The notes below the pieces were generated by a model. The model saw only the letters and a list, made by a program, of their open reading frames with translations, had not been told where the DNA came from and ran no database searches. Shown piece by piece: positions 37,272 to 46,500 of a DNA stretch of 64,000 nucleotides. Position numbers and translations under genes: made by a program. Positions within the stretch are counted from its first letter, which is position 1; the number at the start of each line of letters is the position of its first letter. Source of the stretch: Myxococcales bacterium (GTDB lineage Bacteria; Myxococcota_A; Polyangia; Polyangiales; JADJMO01); NCBI GenBank assembly GCA_016709545.1, contig JADJMO010000020.1, forward strand, positions 1 to 64,000, read 5' to 3'.

Positions 37272-39251
37272 CGCGCTCGCCGTCTGGGCGGTGTCGCCGC
37301 GGTTGATCGCCACGTAGACCGTGTCGCCGGTGGTGGTGAGCGAGTAGACCCAGAGATCGTTCGACACGCTCAGCGTCTTGCGGATCCCGCGCCGCATGGC
37401 CGGGTGCGCGGCGCGGAGGCCGAGCAGCTTGGCGATGCGGTCCTTGAGCCACTGCTGGTCGGTCGAGTAGCCGGTCCACTGCATCAGGCGGCGGTTGTCC
37501 GGGTCACCCGCGCCGGGCAGGCCGATCTCGTCGCCGTAGTAGACGAGCGGCGCGCCCTTGTTGGTGAAGAGCACCGCGAAGGCGTTGGCGAGGCGCTCGA
37601 ACGGCGCGCGGTAGCCGGGGAGGCCGGGCTTGCTCGACCACGCGCGGTCCTTGCCGTCGCTGTAGGGGTCGCCCCACATCGGCGTGTCCTCGGCCATGTG
37701 GATCACGCGCCCGAGGTCGTGGTTGCCGATCCACGTGCTCATCACCGCGCTCGAGCCGTAGAAGCCGTCGTTGCCGTCCATGAACGAGGCGAGCTCGCCC
37801 ATGCCCGCCTTGCGGGTGAGCACCGACTGCAGGAGCTTGAGGCGCAGCGGGAAGTCGAACTGCCCGTCGAGCTTGGTCTTCGGGTCGATGAACGACTTGA
37901 GGTAGTCGCGGTTGCCGAAGTCGTAGGTCTCGCCGACCATGTAGAACCGCTGCCCGCTCTTGGGGGTGATCTCGGTCTCCACGCGGGTGCGCAGGTCGGT
38001 CAGCCACGATCCGTCGACGTGCTTGATCGCGTCGAGGCGGTAGCCGTCGATGCCCGTGTCCTTGATCCACTGGACGGCGTTGCCGACCGAGTAGTCGCGC
38101 GCCTCCTTCACCTTGAAGTTCCAGTGCGGGAGGTAGTCGGTGAACCAGCAGCGATCGCCGGTGGTCTCCCAGGGGCAGCTGCCCGAGCCGCAGATGCAGC
38201 CCGAGGCGTGGAACCAGTCCTTGTGGTCCTTGTAGACCTGCGCGGAGTCGTGCATGTGCACCATCGCGTAGTCGAAGAGGACCTTGAGCTTGTGGGTGTG
38301 CGCGGCGGCGACCATTGCTTGCAGCTCGGCGAGCGTGCCGAAGCGCGGCTCGGTCTTGCTCACGTCGCGCGGCCAGTAGCCGTGGTAGCTCGAGTAGCGG
38401 TGCGGGTCGCCGCCGACACCGAGCCCGCCGTAGTCGTTCGCGTTGTTGTACGGGACGGTGATCCACAGCGTGTTGACGCCGAGGGTCTCGAAGTAGCCCT
38501 CGTCGATCTTCTTCTTCACGCCGGCCCAGTCGCCGCCCATGTACTGGCCCGCGTCGTCGACGCCGGAGATCTTGGAGCCGTTGTTGCTGCTGTCGCCGTC
38601 GAGGAAGCGGTCGACGAACACGAAGTAGATGACCGCGTCGCGCCAGTCGAACACGCCCGGCTTGGGCACGTCGGGCTCGGCGCAGGTGAAGTCGGTGCAC
38701 GTCGTCGCCGCGCGCAGGCTGTTCTGCCCGCCGAAGCCGTCAGGGGCCTTCTCGGGGTTGGCCGGGTCGGTGATCCAGTTGGTGCCGTCGAGCACGAGCT
38801 TGTACTGGACGGGGATCGCGTACGGCACGGGCACGGTGACGGTCCAGGTGCCGGTGCCGTCCTTGGTCATCGGCTCGCCCTTGGTCCAGCCGTCGGGGCG
38901 GAAGTCGCCGCGCAGCTCCACGGTCGTCGCCGCGCCGGAGTAGGTGAACACCGCCGCGCAGCGCTTGAGCGTGTCGTCGCAGACCGGCTTGGTGTCGACC
39001 GCGGTGTCGGTACCCCCGCCGTCGGTCGGGGTGGCGGAGTCGCCGTAGATCCCGCCGTCGAAGTTGCCGCCGTCGTAGCTGCCGACGTCGGGCACCAGGA
39101 TCGGGTCGGCCGCGTCGCCCGGGTCGCCACACCCCGTCGTGGCCCCGAAGGCCAGCACGGCCATCCAAGACGCCACCAGGCGGCTCACGCCCCTCGACGT
39201 CCGCGAGCGCCCGATCCTCGATGAACCAAGGGTGTTGGTGTAGTGACTCAT
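37173..39251 (-). CDS. GH13 alpha-amylase-family lipoprotein
   Basis: The 692-aa protein has lipobox GATTGC (Cys41) and a Asp/Gly-rich surface linker. Residues about 95-170 form an Ig-like (E-set/CBM48-type) domain (VELRGDFRPDGW, VQYKLVLDG). The catalytic (beta/alpha)8 barrel starts at FDWRDAVIYFVFVDRF. It has region I-like YAMVHMH, nucleophile Asp in GYRLDAIKHV, acid/base Glu in MVGETYD and transition-state Asp in WIGNHDLGRV. A Cys-rich insert CICGSGSCPW is shared with the next gene. It should cleave or rearrange alpha-1,4-glucans outside the cytoplasm. It starts 10 bp after the stop of the upstream GH13 gene. Confidence 0.92.
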   Translation of the reverse strand: MSHYTNTLGSSRIGRSRTSRGVSRLVASWMAVLAFGATTGCGDPGDAADPILVPDVGSYDGGNFDGGIYGDSATPTDGGGTDTAVDTKPVCDDTLKRCAAVFTYSGAATTVELRGDFRPDGWTKGEPMTKDGTGTWTVTVPVPYAIPVQYKLVLDGTNWITDPANPEKAPDGFGGQNSLRAATTCTDFTCAEPDVPKPGVFDWRDAVIYFVFVDRFLDGDSSNNGSKISGVDDAGQYMGGDWAGVKKKIDEGYFETLGVNTLWITVPYNNANDYGGLGVGGDPHRYSSYHGYWPRDVSKTEPRFGTLAELQAMVAAAHTHKLKVLFDYAMVHMHDSAQVYKDHKDWFHASGCICGSGSCPWETTGDRCWFTDYLPHWNFKVKEARDYSVGNAVQWIKDTGIDGYRLDAIKHVDGSWLTDLRTRVETEITPKSGQRFYMVGETYDFGNRDYLKSFIDPKTKLDGQFDFPLRLKLLQSVLTRKAGMGELASFMDGNDGFYGSSAVMSTWIGNHDLGRVIHMAEDTPMWGDPYSDGKDRAWSSKPGLPGYRAPFERLANAFAVLFTNKGAPLVYYGDEIGLPGAGDPDNRRLMQWTGYSTDQQWLKDRIAKLLGLRAAHPAMRRGIRKTLSVSNDLWVYSLTTTGDTVYVAINRGDTAQTASALPAGSFTELVEGGTVSSGVSIPARQTRVFVAK

Positions 39252-39261
39252 GGCTGCGTGA

Positions 39262-41361
39262 CTATACTCCGCCCGCCCCGGCCGCGCACGGGTCGCCGTC
39301 CGGAGCGTAATACCTCACCGTCCGGGCCGGCTCGTCCCATACGGCCCGTGCCCCGAGCACCTTCTTCGCACCGGAGAGGAGGTCGACCCACGTGCCCGGC
39401 GGCACGTCTGCGGGCAGGGGCCCCTCGAGCTTGCCGCGGTCGTCGCGGGTCACCACGGCGAGCACGATCCGGCCTCCCGCCTTGCGCGCCACCACGAGGC
39501 GCTCGGCGTCGCTCGCGATCACGCGCACGTCGCCGTCGCGGAGCGCCGCAGAGCAGGCGCGCACCTTCGCCATCCGGGCGACCCTCGTGCGCAGCGCCCG
39601 CTGGGGCTCGAGCCAGCCGGCCTCGGCGGGCATCGGCCTCCGCGTGTCCGGGTCGCCGCCGCCGGCGAGGCCGATCTCGTCGCCGTAGTAGATCGTCGGC
39701 ATGCCGGGCAGCGCGAACACCAGGCCGAACGCGAGCCCCGTGCGCAGGTAGACGTCGGGGTCGGTCGGCTGGGGCGCGGGCGAGAAGCCGTCGCGCCCGC
39801 CGTCACCGACCACGACCGAGGCGAAGCGCGGCACGTCGTGGTTGCCGATCATGAGCGACATCACCGCGCCGGTGTCGGCGAGCGCGTCGCGCGAGGCCTC
39901 GACCGCCTTGCCGAGGTCCTGCACGGTGGCGCTGCCTTCGGCGAAGGTCGCGCGCAGCGCCCACATCAAGGGGAACTCGAACTCGGAGGCGAGGCCGCCG
40001 GGGCCGAGGAAATGGCGGAGTCCCGGATAACCGCCGGGGCCGACGAAGGTCTCGCCGAGGGTGAGGGCGGTCGGATCGAGGCGGGCGAGCGCGTGGACGA
40101 TGCGGCGCGAGGCGGCGCGGGGCATCTGGGGGACGGCGTCGATGCGGACGCCGTCGAGGGCGAAGCGGTCGACCGCCCAGCGCACGTCGTCGACCATCGC
40201 GTCGAACGCGGCGGGGTCGCGGAACTCGACGTCGGGCAGGTAGGGCGCGAAGCGGCAGGGCAGGAGGCCCGCGTTCCAGGGGCACGCGGCGTCGCCGCAG
40301 AGGCAGGCTTCCTTGTCGAACCACGTGGGGTGCGCCTTGAAATAGGGGTGCTGCTCGTGGACGTGGTTCGGCACCACGTCGAGCACCACTCGCACCGAGG
40401 CGGCGTGGGCGGCCGAGACCAGCGCGTCGAGGGCCGCTTCGCCGCCGTAGGTCGGCTCCACGGTGCGCGCCGAGATCGGCCAGTAGCCGTGGTACCCCGA
40501 ATACGGTCGACCGTCGCGACCGGGGAACGTGCCCGCGGGCGCCGCGTAGACCGGCGAGATCCACACCGTGTTCACGCCCATGGCGACGAGCTCGGGCAGC
40601 GCGCGGCGCACCCCGTCGAGGTGACCGCCGGCGCGCGCGGAGGGCGTGGCGAGCGAGGGCAGGGCGAGGCCGTCCGCGCCCCGGAACCGGTCGACCATCA
40701 CCTGGTAGATCACCGCGTCCTTCCAGGCGAACGGGGCGGTCGCGAGGAACGAGCGCTCGCTGCGCGTCGTGCGCCCCGCGGCGTCGGTGGCCTCGACCAC
40801 GAGCCGGTGGCGACCGAGGGCACACGCGCTGGAGAGCGAGAGCGTCGCGCCCTCGACGCGCACGGGGAGCGGGGCGCCGTCGAGGGTCGCGGTGGCGCTC
40901 GCGAGCGCCGCGCCGTCCTCGGCCGCCACGAAGGTGGCCTGGGCGGTGAAGGCATCGGCCCTGGGCGTCACCTCGTCGAACCGCAGGGCAGGGGACGCGC
41001 ATCGCGCGACGTCGAGCCAGGTGACCTCGCGCGCGACACCGTCGATGCTCGCGTACGCGGTGGTCGCGATCGTCGGGTCGACCACGAACGCGCCCCCGAC
41101 CTCGATCGCGTAGGTCTGCGGGCCGGCCGGGGGCGTGAGGCTCGCGGCGTACCAGCCGTCGCCGACCGCTCGCATCGGCTGGGCGCGGAAGGCTTCCCAC
41201 GAGGGCCGCACCACCGGCGTGCCGGCCTCGACACGGACCCACGCGACGTGCGTGCACGAGGCGCGGGGGCCTGCGGTCATCGGCGCGTCGCTGGCGCACG
41301 CCGCGAGGACCGCGCCCGAGGCGACGGCGGACAAGAAAGTGACGAGCCGGAGCGCGCGCAA
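39262..41361 (-). CDS. GH13 alpha-amylase-family lipoprotein (paralogue)
   Basis: The 699-aa protein has a signal peptide and lipobox VLAAC (Cys22). Two N-terminal beta-domains precede the barrel, which begins FAWKDAVIYQVMVDRF. Catalytic residues are present: Asp in GVRIDAVPQM, Glu in TLGETFVG and Asp in MIGNHDVPRF; VVPNHVHEQH is conserved region I. It shares the Cys-rich insert (CLCGDAACPW) and GYHGYWP with the next gene, so the two are duplicates that diverged. It is first in a two-gene operon. Specificity (amylase, pullulanase or transferase) is not settled by motif alone. Confidence 0.92.
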   Translation of the reverse strand: MRALRLVTFLSAVASGAVLAACASDAPMTAGPRASCTHVAWVRVEAGTPVVRPSWEAFRAQPMRAVGDGWYAASLTPPAGPQTYAIEVGGAFVVDPTIATTAYASIDGVAREVTWLDVARCASPALRFDEVTPRADAFTAQATFVAAEDGAALASATATLDGAPLPVRVEGATLSLSSACALGRHRLVVEATDAAGRTTRSERSFLATAPFAWKDAVIYQVMVDRFRGADGLALPSLATPSARAGGHLDGVRRALPELVAMGVNTVWISPVYAAPAGTFPGRDGRPYSGYHGYWPISARTVEPTYGGEAALDALVSAAHAASVRVVLDVVPNHVHEQHPYFKAHPTWFDKEACLCGDAACPWNAGLLPCRFAPYLPDVEFRDPAAFDAMVDDVRWAVDRFALDGVRIDAVPQMPRAASRRIVHALARLDPTALTLGETFVGPGGYPGLRHFLGPGGLASEFEFPLMWALRATFAEGSATVQDLGKAVEASRDALADTGAVMSLMIGNHDVPRFASVVVGDGGRDGFSPAPQPTDPDVYLRTGLAFGLVFALPGMPTIYYGDEIGLAGGGDPDTRRPMPAEAGWLEPQRALRTRVARMAKVRACSAALRDGDVRVIASDAERLVVARKAGGRIVLAVVTRDDRGKLEGPLPADVPPGTWVDLLSGAKKVLGARAVWDEPARTVRYYAPDGDPCAAGAGGV

Positions 41362-41416
41362 CGCCCCAGCCTACCGCGAGTTGGCCGTGGTGCACGGCGG
41401 AGGCTAGAACGCCGGG

Positions 41417-42547
41417 GTGCGCCTCTACTTCGACTGGAACAGCACGACGCCGCCGATCGCCGCGGCGCGCGCCGCCGCCGAGGCCGCGTGGGCGAACGCC
41501 TGGGGAAACCCGGCGAGCGTGCACGCCGAGGGTCGGGCCGCGCGGGCGCTGCTCGAGGAGTCTCGGCGCGTGGTGGCCGAGCTGTGCGGCGCGCGCCCCG
41601 ACGGGGTCGTGTGGACGAGCGGCGGCACCGAGGCCTCGAACCTGGCGCTCTCGTCGCCGTTCGAGGACGGGAAGGGCGCCCTCGTGCTCGCGCCCCTCGA
41701 GCACGCCTCGGTGACCGCGTGCGCCGACCAGCTCGCGCAACGTGGCGTGAAGGTGCGCTTCGCGGGCGTCACGCGCACGGGCCACGTCGACGTCGAGAGC
41801 GTGGCCCGGTGTCTGGGCGAGGGAGACGTCCGGCTCGTCGCGATCCAGGCGGTCAACGGCGAGACCGGCGTGGTGCAGCCCTTCGCGGAGATTGCCGCGC
41901 TCGCCCAACCGCGGGGCGCGGTCGTGCACGTGGACGCGGTGCAAGGGGTCGGTCGCATCCCGCCTCCCGCGGGGGGCTGGGTCGGCGTCGCCGACACCGT
42001 CGCGCTCGCGGCCCACAAGATCGGCGGTCTGCGGGGCATCGGCGCGCTCGTGCTGCGACCGGGCCACCCGCTGCGGCCGCTGCTGCGCGGCGGTTCCCAG
42101 GAGCGCGGGCTGCGACCGGGCACGCAGGACGCCGCGCTCACCGCCGCGTTCGCGGCCGCCGCGCGCGTCGCGTTCGACTCCGTCGGCACCTACGAGGCGG
42201 TGCGTCCGCTCCGCGACCGGTTCGAGGCCGCGCTCGCCGGGCTCGGGGCCTGGGTGAACGGCGCGAACCCCCGCGTCGCTCACGTGGTCCACGTCTCGTT
42301 TCCCGGGTGGTCGTCGCCGGAGCTCGTCGCCGCACTCGACCTCGACGGCCTCGCTTGCTCCGGAGGGGCTGCATGCCACGCCGGGGTGACCGAGCCGTCC
42401 GCGACACTGAAGGCCATGTTCGGCGAGCCGGCCGACGCGGGTCGGCTGCTCGGGCCCGTTCGCTTCTCCTTGCCCCCTCACACCACCGGAGCCGACGTCG
42501 ACTGCGCCGTCGAGATCGTGCGGAAGGTCCTCGCCCGCCAGCGCTGA
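41417..42547 (+). CDS. Cysteine desulfurase (NifS/IscS type)
   Basis: The 376-aa PLP enzyme (GTG 41417) removes sulfur from cysteine as an enzyme persulfide for Fe-S clusters or tRNA thiolation. It begins YFDWNSTTPP, with the signature SGGTEASNLAL, HVDAVQGVG, PLP lysine in LAAHKIGG (Lys201) and active-site Cys320 in CSGGAACHAG, on a mobile loop as in the NifS/IscS class. It is shorter than IscS (404 aa) and lacks the IscU-docking tail. No isc or suf genes surround it, so the acceptor is unknown. It is divergent from the GH13 pair by 55 bp. Confidence 0.93.
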   Translation: MRLYFDWNSTTPPIAAARAAAEAAWANAWGNPASVHAEGRAARALLEESRRVVAELCGARPDGVVWTSGGTEASNLALSSPFEDGKGALVLAPLEHASVTACADQLAQRGVKVRFAGVTRTGHVDVESVARCLGEGDVRLVAIQAVNGETGVVQPFAEIAALAQPRGAVVHVDAVQGVGRIPPPAGGWVGVADTVALAAHKIGGLRGIGALVLRPGHPLRPLLRGGSQERGLRPGTQDAALTAAFAAAARVAFDSVGTYEAVRPLRDRFEAALAGLGAWVNGANPRVAHVVHVSFPGWSSPELVAALDLDGLACSGGAACHAGVTEPSATLKAMFGEPADAGRLLGPVRFSLPPHTTGADVDCAVEIVRKVLARQR

Positions 42548-42710
42548 GGGCGGGTCACGCACACGCACTTCATGAAGCGCTTCACCATCGCGGGCCTTCT
42601 CTCGCGAAGCACCCGAGGTGTGGCCGCCAAGCGGCGGGAATGATTTGGCTTTCCGCGTCGCCTGCGGGCGCGATCGGGCGATCCATTGAATGGAAATGGG
42701 TCACGTGGGC

Positions 42711-42728
42711 GCTGATCGGCCGATCAGC
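42711..42728. repeat. 18-bp perfect palindrome within larger inverted repeat
   Basis: GCTGATCGGCCGATCAGC is a perfect palindrome. It is flanked by ATGGGTC on the left (from about 42696) and GACCCAT on the right (to about 42739), extending the symmetry. A further CCATTGAATGG lies just upstream. The block is in a 234-bp AT-richer gap between the stop at 42547 and the convergent gene's stop at 42782, so it could act as terminator or as a protein-binding site. Confidence 0.6.
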
Positions 42729-42781
42729 ACTCGACCCATGTCTCGAAACCTTCTCTTGGATTAAGTCGTAAGTGCCAAGAA

Positions 42782-43849
42782 TTACGGCGGATTGTTTCCG
42801 TAGATGCGGGTCCACGCCGCGAGGCCATAGGGCGGGGCCACGGGCCAGGTCGGTGCGTGCCGCGTCGGGGCTCGACCCTCGAACGGACCACGCGGCGCGA
42901 GCCACAGGAGCGCACCCACCACCGTCGGCGCGACGTACGAGGCGAGCGCCACGCGAGACCAAGGGGGGCGCGCGGCGAGCGCGATCCACACGGGGAGCAC
43001 CGGACCGATCCACCCGACCTCGGGCGCGCGCCCCGACACCAGCGCGGACGCGACGAGGGCGCCGACGAGGGCGAGCGTGAGGGTCACGCCACCAGGCACC
43101 GCCGAGACCTGGTGTACCCGGAGGAGGAGCGCCGGTCCGACGAGGAGGCCCACGGCCGTCGCCCAGGCGACCAGCGCGAGCGGCGCGCCGAGGACGGGTG
43201 CCGACACGAGGGGACCGCGACCGGCCACGTGCGCGGTCTGCAGCACGAGCGACCGAAGGCCGAGCGGCAGGGTGAGGAGCGCACCCGCCGTCAGGGCGAG
43301 GGCCACGCGCCGATCGCGTCGGGCGAGCTCCAGGGCCACGAGCAGCGCCGCGAGCACGCCGCTCACCTTGGACGCGCCGGCGACGAACGCCCCGAGCCCC
43401 GCGAGCCCGGCCCGACGTTGCGCGGCGCCGAGCAAGAGGAGCGTCACGCCGAGGAGCAGGGGAGCGTCGGGGGTCGCGACCAGGCCGCCGAGCACGGGCA
43501 GCACCCCGACGCTCCCGAGGATCGTGGCGCGCCGGGCGTCTCCCCCCGTCGCCTGTGCCAGCGCGCCGAGCAGGAGCGCCGTCCCCGCCGCCAGCAAGGC
43601 CGGGACGAGCCGGACGCGCACCTCGAGGGGTAGCGGCAACCGATCGAAGCCGGAGAGGAGCAGCAAGAGGAGCGGGGGGTGATCGGCGAGCGGCGGAGCC
43701 CCGCGCACGAACAGATCCCGGGCGGCGGCGAGGTAGTACGCCTCGTCGAAGGTCAGGAGCCGGTGGCGCGCGAGCACGAGGGTGCCCACGAACACCACCG
43801 CCACCACCGCGCGGGCCGAAAGGACGGGCCGCGCGAGGCGCTCAGGCAC
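42782..43849 (-). CDS. Glycosyltransferase family 39-like membrane protein
   Basis: The 355-aa protein starts at GTG 43849, overlapping the PFK stop by eight bases. It has about nine hydrophobic segments. The first periplasmic loop after helix 1 contains LTFDEAYYLAAARDL, with the Asp-Glu of GT39/ArnT/PMT-like transferases, followed by DHPPLLLLLLSGFDRL. The enzyme would transfer a sugar from a polyprenyl-phosphate donor in the inner membrane. It is shorter than typical ArnT and lacks the large C-terminal domain. The acceptor is unknown. Likely the last gene of the pyrF operon. Confidence 0.82.
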   Translation of the reverse strand: MPERLARPVLSARAVVAVVFVGTLVLARHRLLTFDEAYYLAAARDLFVRGAPPLADHPPLLLLLLSGFDRLPLPLEVRVRLVPALLAAGTALLLGALAQATGGDARRATILGSVGVLPVLGGLVATPDAPLLLGVTLLLLGAAQRRAGLAGLGAFVAGASKVSGVLAALLVALELARRDRRVALALTAGALLTLPLGLRSLVLQTAHVAGRGPLVSAPVLGAPLALVAWATAVGLLVGPALLLRVHQVSAVPGGVTLTLALVGALVASALVSGRAPEVGWIGPVLPVWIALAARPPWSRVALASYVAPTVVGALLWLAPRGPFEGRAPTRHAPTWPVAPPYGLAAWTRIYGNNPP

Positions 43850-44921
43850 CGAGCTCGACGTCCATCGCGCGGGCGACGTTGGCGAGCTGCCCGTCGGGCT
43901 CGACGAGGCGGGGGCGTCGGGCACCTCGTCGAGGGACACGCTCGCGATGGTGGTGCCGCGGAGCACGACCAGGCGACCGAACGCCGAGCGGGCGCAGAGG
44001 TCGGCGGCGTGGATGCCCATGCGCATGCCGAGCACGCGGTCGTAGGCGGAGGGCGAGCCGCCGCGCTGCAGGTGGCCGAGGACGGTCACGCGGGTCTCGT
44101 GGTCGATGCGCCCCTCGAGCAGGCGACGGAGCCGCTCGCCGGCGCCGCCCACGCGCAGGAGCTGGCCGGGGCGCGCCTCGGCCTCGACGGTCTGGGTGGT
44201 CTCGCCACGGGGGAACGCACCCTCGGCGACGACCACGATGGTGAACGGCGAGCCCGCCTCCGCGCGCGCCGTGCTCTGGGCGACGACGCGCTCGGGGTCG
44301 TAGGGAATCTCGGGGATGAGGATGACGTCGGCGCCACCGCCGAGGCCCGCCGTGCAGGGCGATCCAGCCCGCGTAGCGGCCCATGACCTCGAGGATCATG
44401 ACGCGCTCGTGGGCCTCCGCGGTCGAGTGCAGCGTGTCGATCGCCCAGCTCGCGGTGTTGACGGCGGTCTCGAAGCCGAAGGTCTGGTCGGTGCCGCCGA
44501 GGTCGTTGTCGATGGTCTTGGGGACGCCGACGCAGGGCAGCCCGAGCGCGAGGAAGCGCCGCGCGTAGTGCATGGTGCCGTCGCCGCCGACGAGCACGAG
44601 GGCGTCGATGCCGAGGCCCTTGATGCGCTCGACCACCGCGGCGCTCTCGTCGCGCGTCTTGCCCTTCTCGCCGGGCACGGGCATCGCGAACGGGTTGGCC
44701 TTGTTGGAGCAGCCGAGGATGGACCCGCCGCGCGGGAGGATGCCGCGCACGGCGCGCGCATCGAGACGCTCGAGGGCGACGTCGGGGAACACGAGCCCTT
44801 CGAAGCCGTTCGGGCTGCCCCAGGCGTCGATCCCGAGCTGGCTCGCCCGCTTGGCGAACCCACGCAACACCGCGTTCAGACCCGGAGCATCTCCACCACC
44901 CGTGAGCACGCAGACCTTCAT
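43842..44921 (-). CDS. pfkA: 6-phosphofructokinase (frame disrupted)
   Basis: From ATG 44921 the enzyme has GGGDAPGLNAVLRG, GFEGL, GSILGCSNK, GGDGTMHYARRF and VPKTIDNDLGGTDQTFGF, then MGRYAGWIAL. Near 44340 the frame gains one base, and near 43915 it loses one C from a run of Cs, returning to the original frame to end LVEPDGQLANVARAMDV. The corrected length is about 360 aa. Gly in GGDG with Lys in PKTIDND matches the ATP-using group III phosphofructokinases rather than PPi enzymes. It catalyses the committed step of glycolysis. It lies 11 bp after rlmB. Confidence 0.9.
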   Translation of the reverse strand: MKVCVLTGGGDAPGLNAVLRGFAKRASQLGIDAWGSPNGFEGLVFPDVALERLDARAVRGILPRGGSILGCSNKANPFAMPVPGEKGKTRDESAAVVERIKGLGIDALVLVGGDGTMHYARRFLALGLPCVGVPKTIDNDLGGTDQTFGFETAVNTASWAIDTLHSTAEAHERVMILEVMGRYAGWIALHGGPRRWRRRHPHPRDSLRPRARRRPEHGARGGGLAVHHRGRRRGCVPPWRDHPDRRGRGAPRPAPARGRRRRAAPSPARGAHRPRDPRDRPRPPAARRLALRLRPRARHAHGHPRRRPLRPLGVRSPGRAPRHHHRERVPRRGARRPRLVEPDGQLANVARAMDVELGA

Positions 44922-44932
44922 GCGGCGGATCT

Positions 44933-45649
44933 CTAGTGCGCTCTGCGCTGGCGCACCACTTCGTAGAGGGCGATTCCTGCGGCGACGGAGGCGTTGAGTG
45001 ACGCGATCGTGCCGTTCATGGGGAGACGCACCCCACTCGTGCACGCCTTGCGCGTCGCGCGTCGAAGCCCCTTGCCTTCGGATCCCACGACGAGACACGT
45101 CGGACCCGCGAGATCGGTGGCGTCGAGGTCCACGTCGCCGGCCGTGTCGAGGCCGAGGACCTGGAAGCCCGCTTCGGCCAGCTCCTCGAGGGCTCGAGGC
45201 AGACTGTGCACGCGACACAGGCGGGCGTGCTCGACCGCGCCGGCGCTGGCGCGACCCATCGCCGACGACAGCGGGGCGCTCTTGTCCTCGGGGAAGACGA
45301 CGCCGCGCGCGCCGAACGCGACGGCGCTGCGCACGATGGCCCCGAGGTTGTGGGGATCGGTGATCTCGTCGAGGGCGATCACGAGCGCGTGCTCCTCGAC
45401 CAGATCGGCCACGTCGACGTGGTGGAACGGGCCGACGTTGGCGATGGCGCCCTGGTGGCGGTCGCCCTGGGTGCGCCGGTCGAGCTCCGAGCGGGGGACC
45501 TCCTCGACGGGCAGGCCGCGGTCGCGCGCGAACCGGGCGAGCGCGTCGATCTGCTGCGCCTCGCGGCTGCGCGCCTCGACGAACACGCGCTCGGCGGTCT
45601 TGGCGAGGATGGCCTCGCGGACCCACTGCAGGCCGATGGCGAGCCTCAC
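44933..45649 (-). CDS. rlmB: TrmH/RlmB-family 23S rRNA 2'-O-methyltransferase
   Basis: The 238-aa SPOUT-class enzyme has an N-terminal substrate-binding domain (GLQWVREAIL, HQGAIANVG) and SpoU motifs: ALDEITDPHNLGAIVRSA (motif 1), VVGSEGKGLRR (motif 2) and LPMNGTIASLNASVAAGIALYE (motif 3). This architecture is that of RlmB, which methylates G2251 of 23S rRNA, though a tRNA target cannot be excluded. The ATG overlaps the pyrF stop as ATGA. Confidence 0.92.
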   Translation of the reverse strand: MRLAIGLQWVREAILAKTAERVFVEARSREAQQIDALARFARDRGLPVEEVPRSELDRRTQGDRHQGAIANVGPFHHVDVADLVEEHALVIALDEITDPHNLGAIVRSAVAFGARGVVFPEDKSAPLSSAMGRASAGAVEHARLCRVHSLPRALEELAEAGFQVLGLDTAGDVDLDATDLAGPTCLVVGSEGKGLRRATRKACTSGVRLPMNGTIASLNASVAAGIALYEVVRQRRAH

Positions 45650-46380
45650 GACGCACGCCCCATCGCGCCGCGGTGGGCGACGAGCGCGGCGTCGATCTCG
45701 GCGCCGATGGCGCGGGCGGCGGCGCGTCGGTCCTCCGCGTCGCGGATCGGTCGACCGACGACGAGCAGGTCGGCGCCCGCCGCGATGGCCGCGGTGGGGG
45801 TGGCGACGCGCTTCTGGTCGCCGACGTCGGCGCCCACGGGTCGCACCCCGGGCACCGCGAGCGTGACGCGATCGCCGAGCGCGCGCCGCAGCGACGCGAC
45901 CTCCTGCGGGGAGCAGACGAACCCCTGGATGCCTTCTTCGTGGGCCATCCGGGCGAGGGCGAGGGCCTGCTCGGCGGGCGAGCGCGGGATGCCCTGCGCG
46001 GCGAGGTCGCTCGCGTCCATCGAGGTGAGCACCGTGATGCCGAGGAGGGTGAGGGCGCCGCCCGACTCCTTCTCGGCGCGTCGCGCGGCGCGCCCGAGGG
46101 CCTCACGACCGGCGGAGGTGTGCACGGTGAGGTAGCGGACGCCGTGCGCTGCGGCGGCCGCGACGGCGCGCTCCACCGTCTCGGGGATGTCGTGCAGCTT
46201 GAGGTCGAGGAAGATCGGTCGACCGTGCTTGCGCCCCACGTCGAGCACGGCGGGGCCCGCGGCGACGAACAGCTCGAGGCCGATCTTGAGCACGCCGACG
46301 AGATCGGCCAGCTCCGCGGCCAACGATCCGGCCTTTTTGAGGGTCGGGACGTTGAGGGGCAGCACGATGCGATCGGACAT
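45646..46380 (-). CDS. pyrF: Orotidine 5'-phosphate decarboxylase
   Basis: The 244-aa TIM-barrel enzyme makes UMP from OMP. It starts at ATG 46380 (MSDRIVLPLNVP). The catalytic array DxKxxD is in FLDLKLHDIPETV, VLKIGLELF is the preceding phosphate/ribose segment, and PGVRPVGADVGDQKRVATP carries the phosphate-gripper loop, with GADLLVVGRPI near the end. Length is normal for the bacterial class I group. It is the first gene of an operon with rlmB, phosphofructokinase and the membrane glycosyltransferase. Confidence 0.95.
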   Translation of the reverse strand: MSDRIVLPLNVPTLKKAGSLAAELADLVGVLKIGLELFVAAGPAVLDVGRKHGRPIFLDLKLHDIPETVERAVAAAAAHGVRYLTVHTSAGREALGRAARRAEKESGGALTLLGITVLTSMDASDLAAQGIPRSPAEQALALARMAHEEGIQGFVCSPQEVASLRRALGDRVTLAVPGVRPVGADVGDQKRVATPTAAIAAGADLLVVGRPIRDAEDRRAAARAIGAEIDAALVAHRGAMGRAS

Positions 46381-46437
46381 GCGGCGCAGGCTCGTGTGGA
46401 CCGGGGGTGGCGTCAACGCGACGGCCAAAACGCGCGA

Positions 46438-46463
46438 CGCCGTGGACCTCGCGGACCACGGCG
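46438..46463. terminator. Hairpin between coiled-coil gene and pyrF
   Basis: A stem CGCCGTGG / CCACGGCG (46438-46445, 46456-46463), with two more inner pairs, lies 38 bp past the stop of the upstream minus-strand gene and before pyrF. It fits a terminator separating the two transcripts. Confidence 0.5.
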
Positions 46464-46500
46464 CCTCGGCTCAGACCGCACTCTTCAGAGCGCAGCGGCT

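Noticed and set aside
39838..42771. Long plus-strand frame opposite the GH13 gene and over the desulfurase gene
   Set aside because: No domain pattern, Arg/Gly/Ala-rich translation, and it conflicts with genes that carry full active sites.
43842..44921. Phosphofructokinase as a true pseudogene
   Set aside because: All active-site motifs remain and the two frame changes cancel; sequencing error is the simpler reading.
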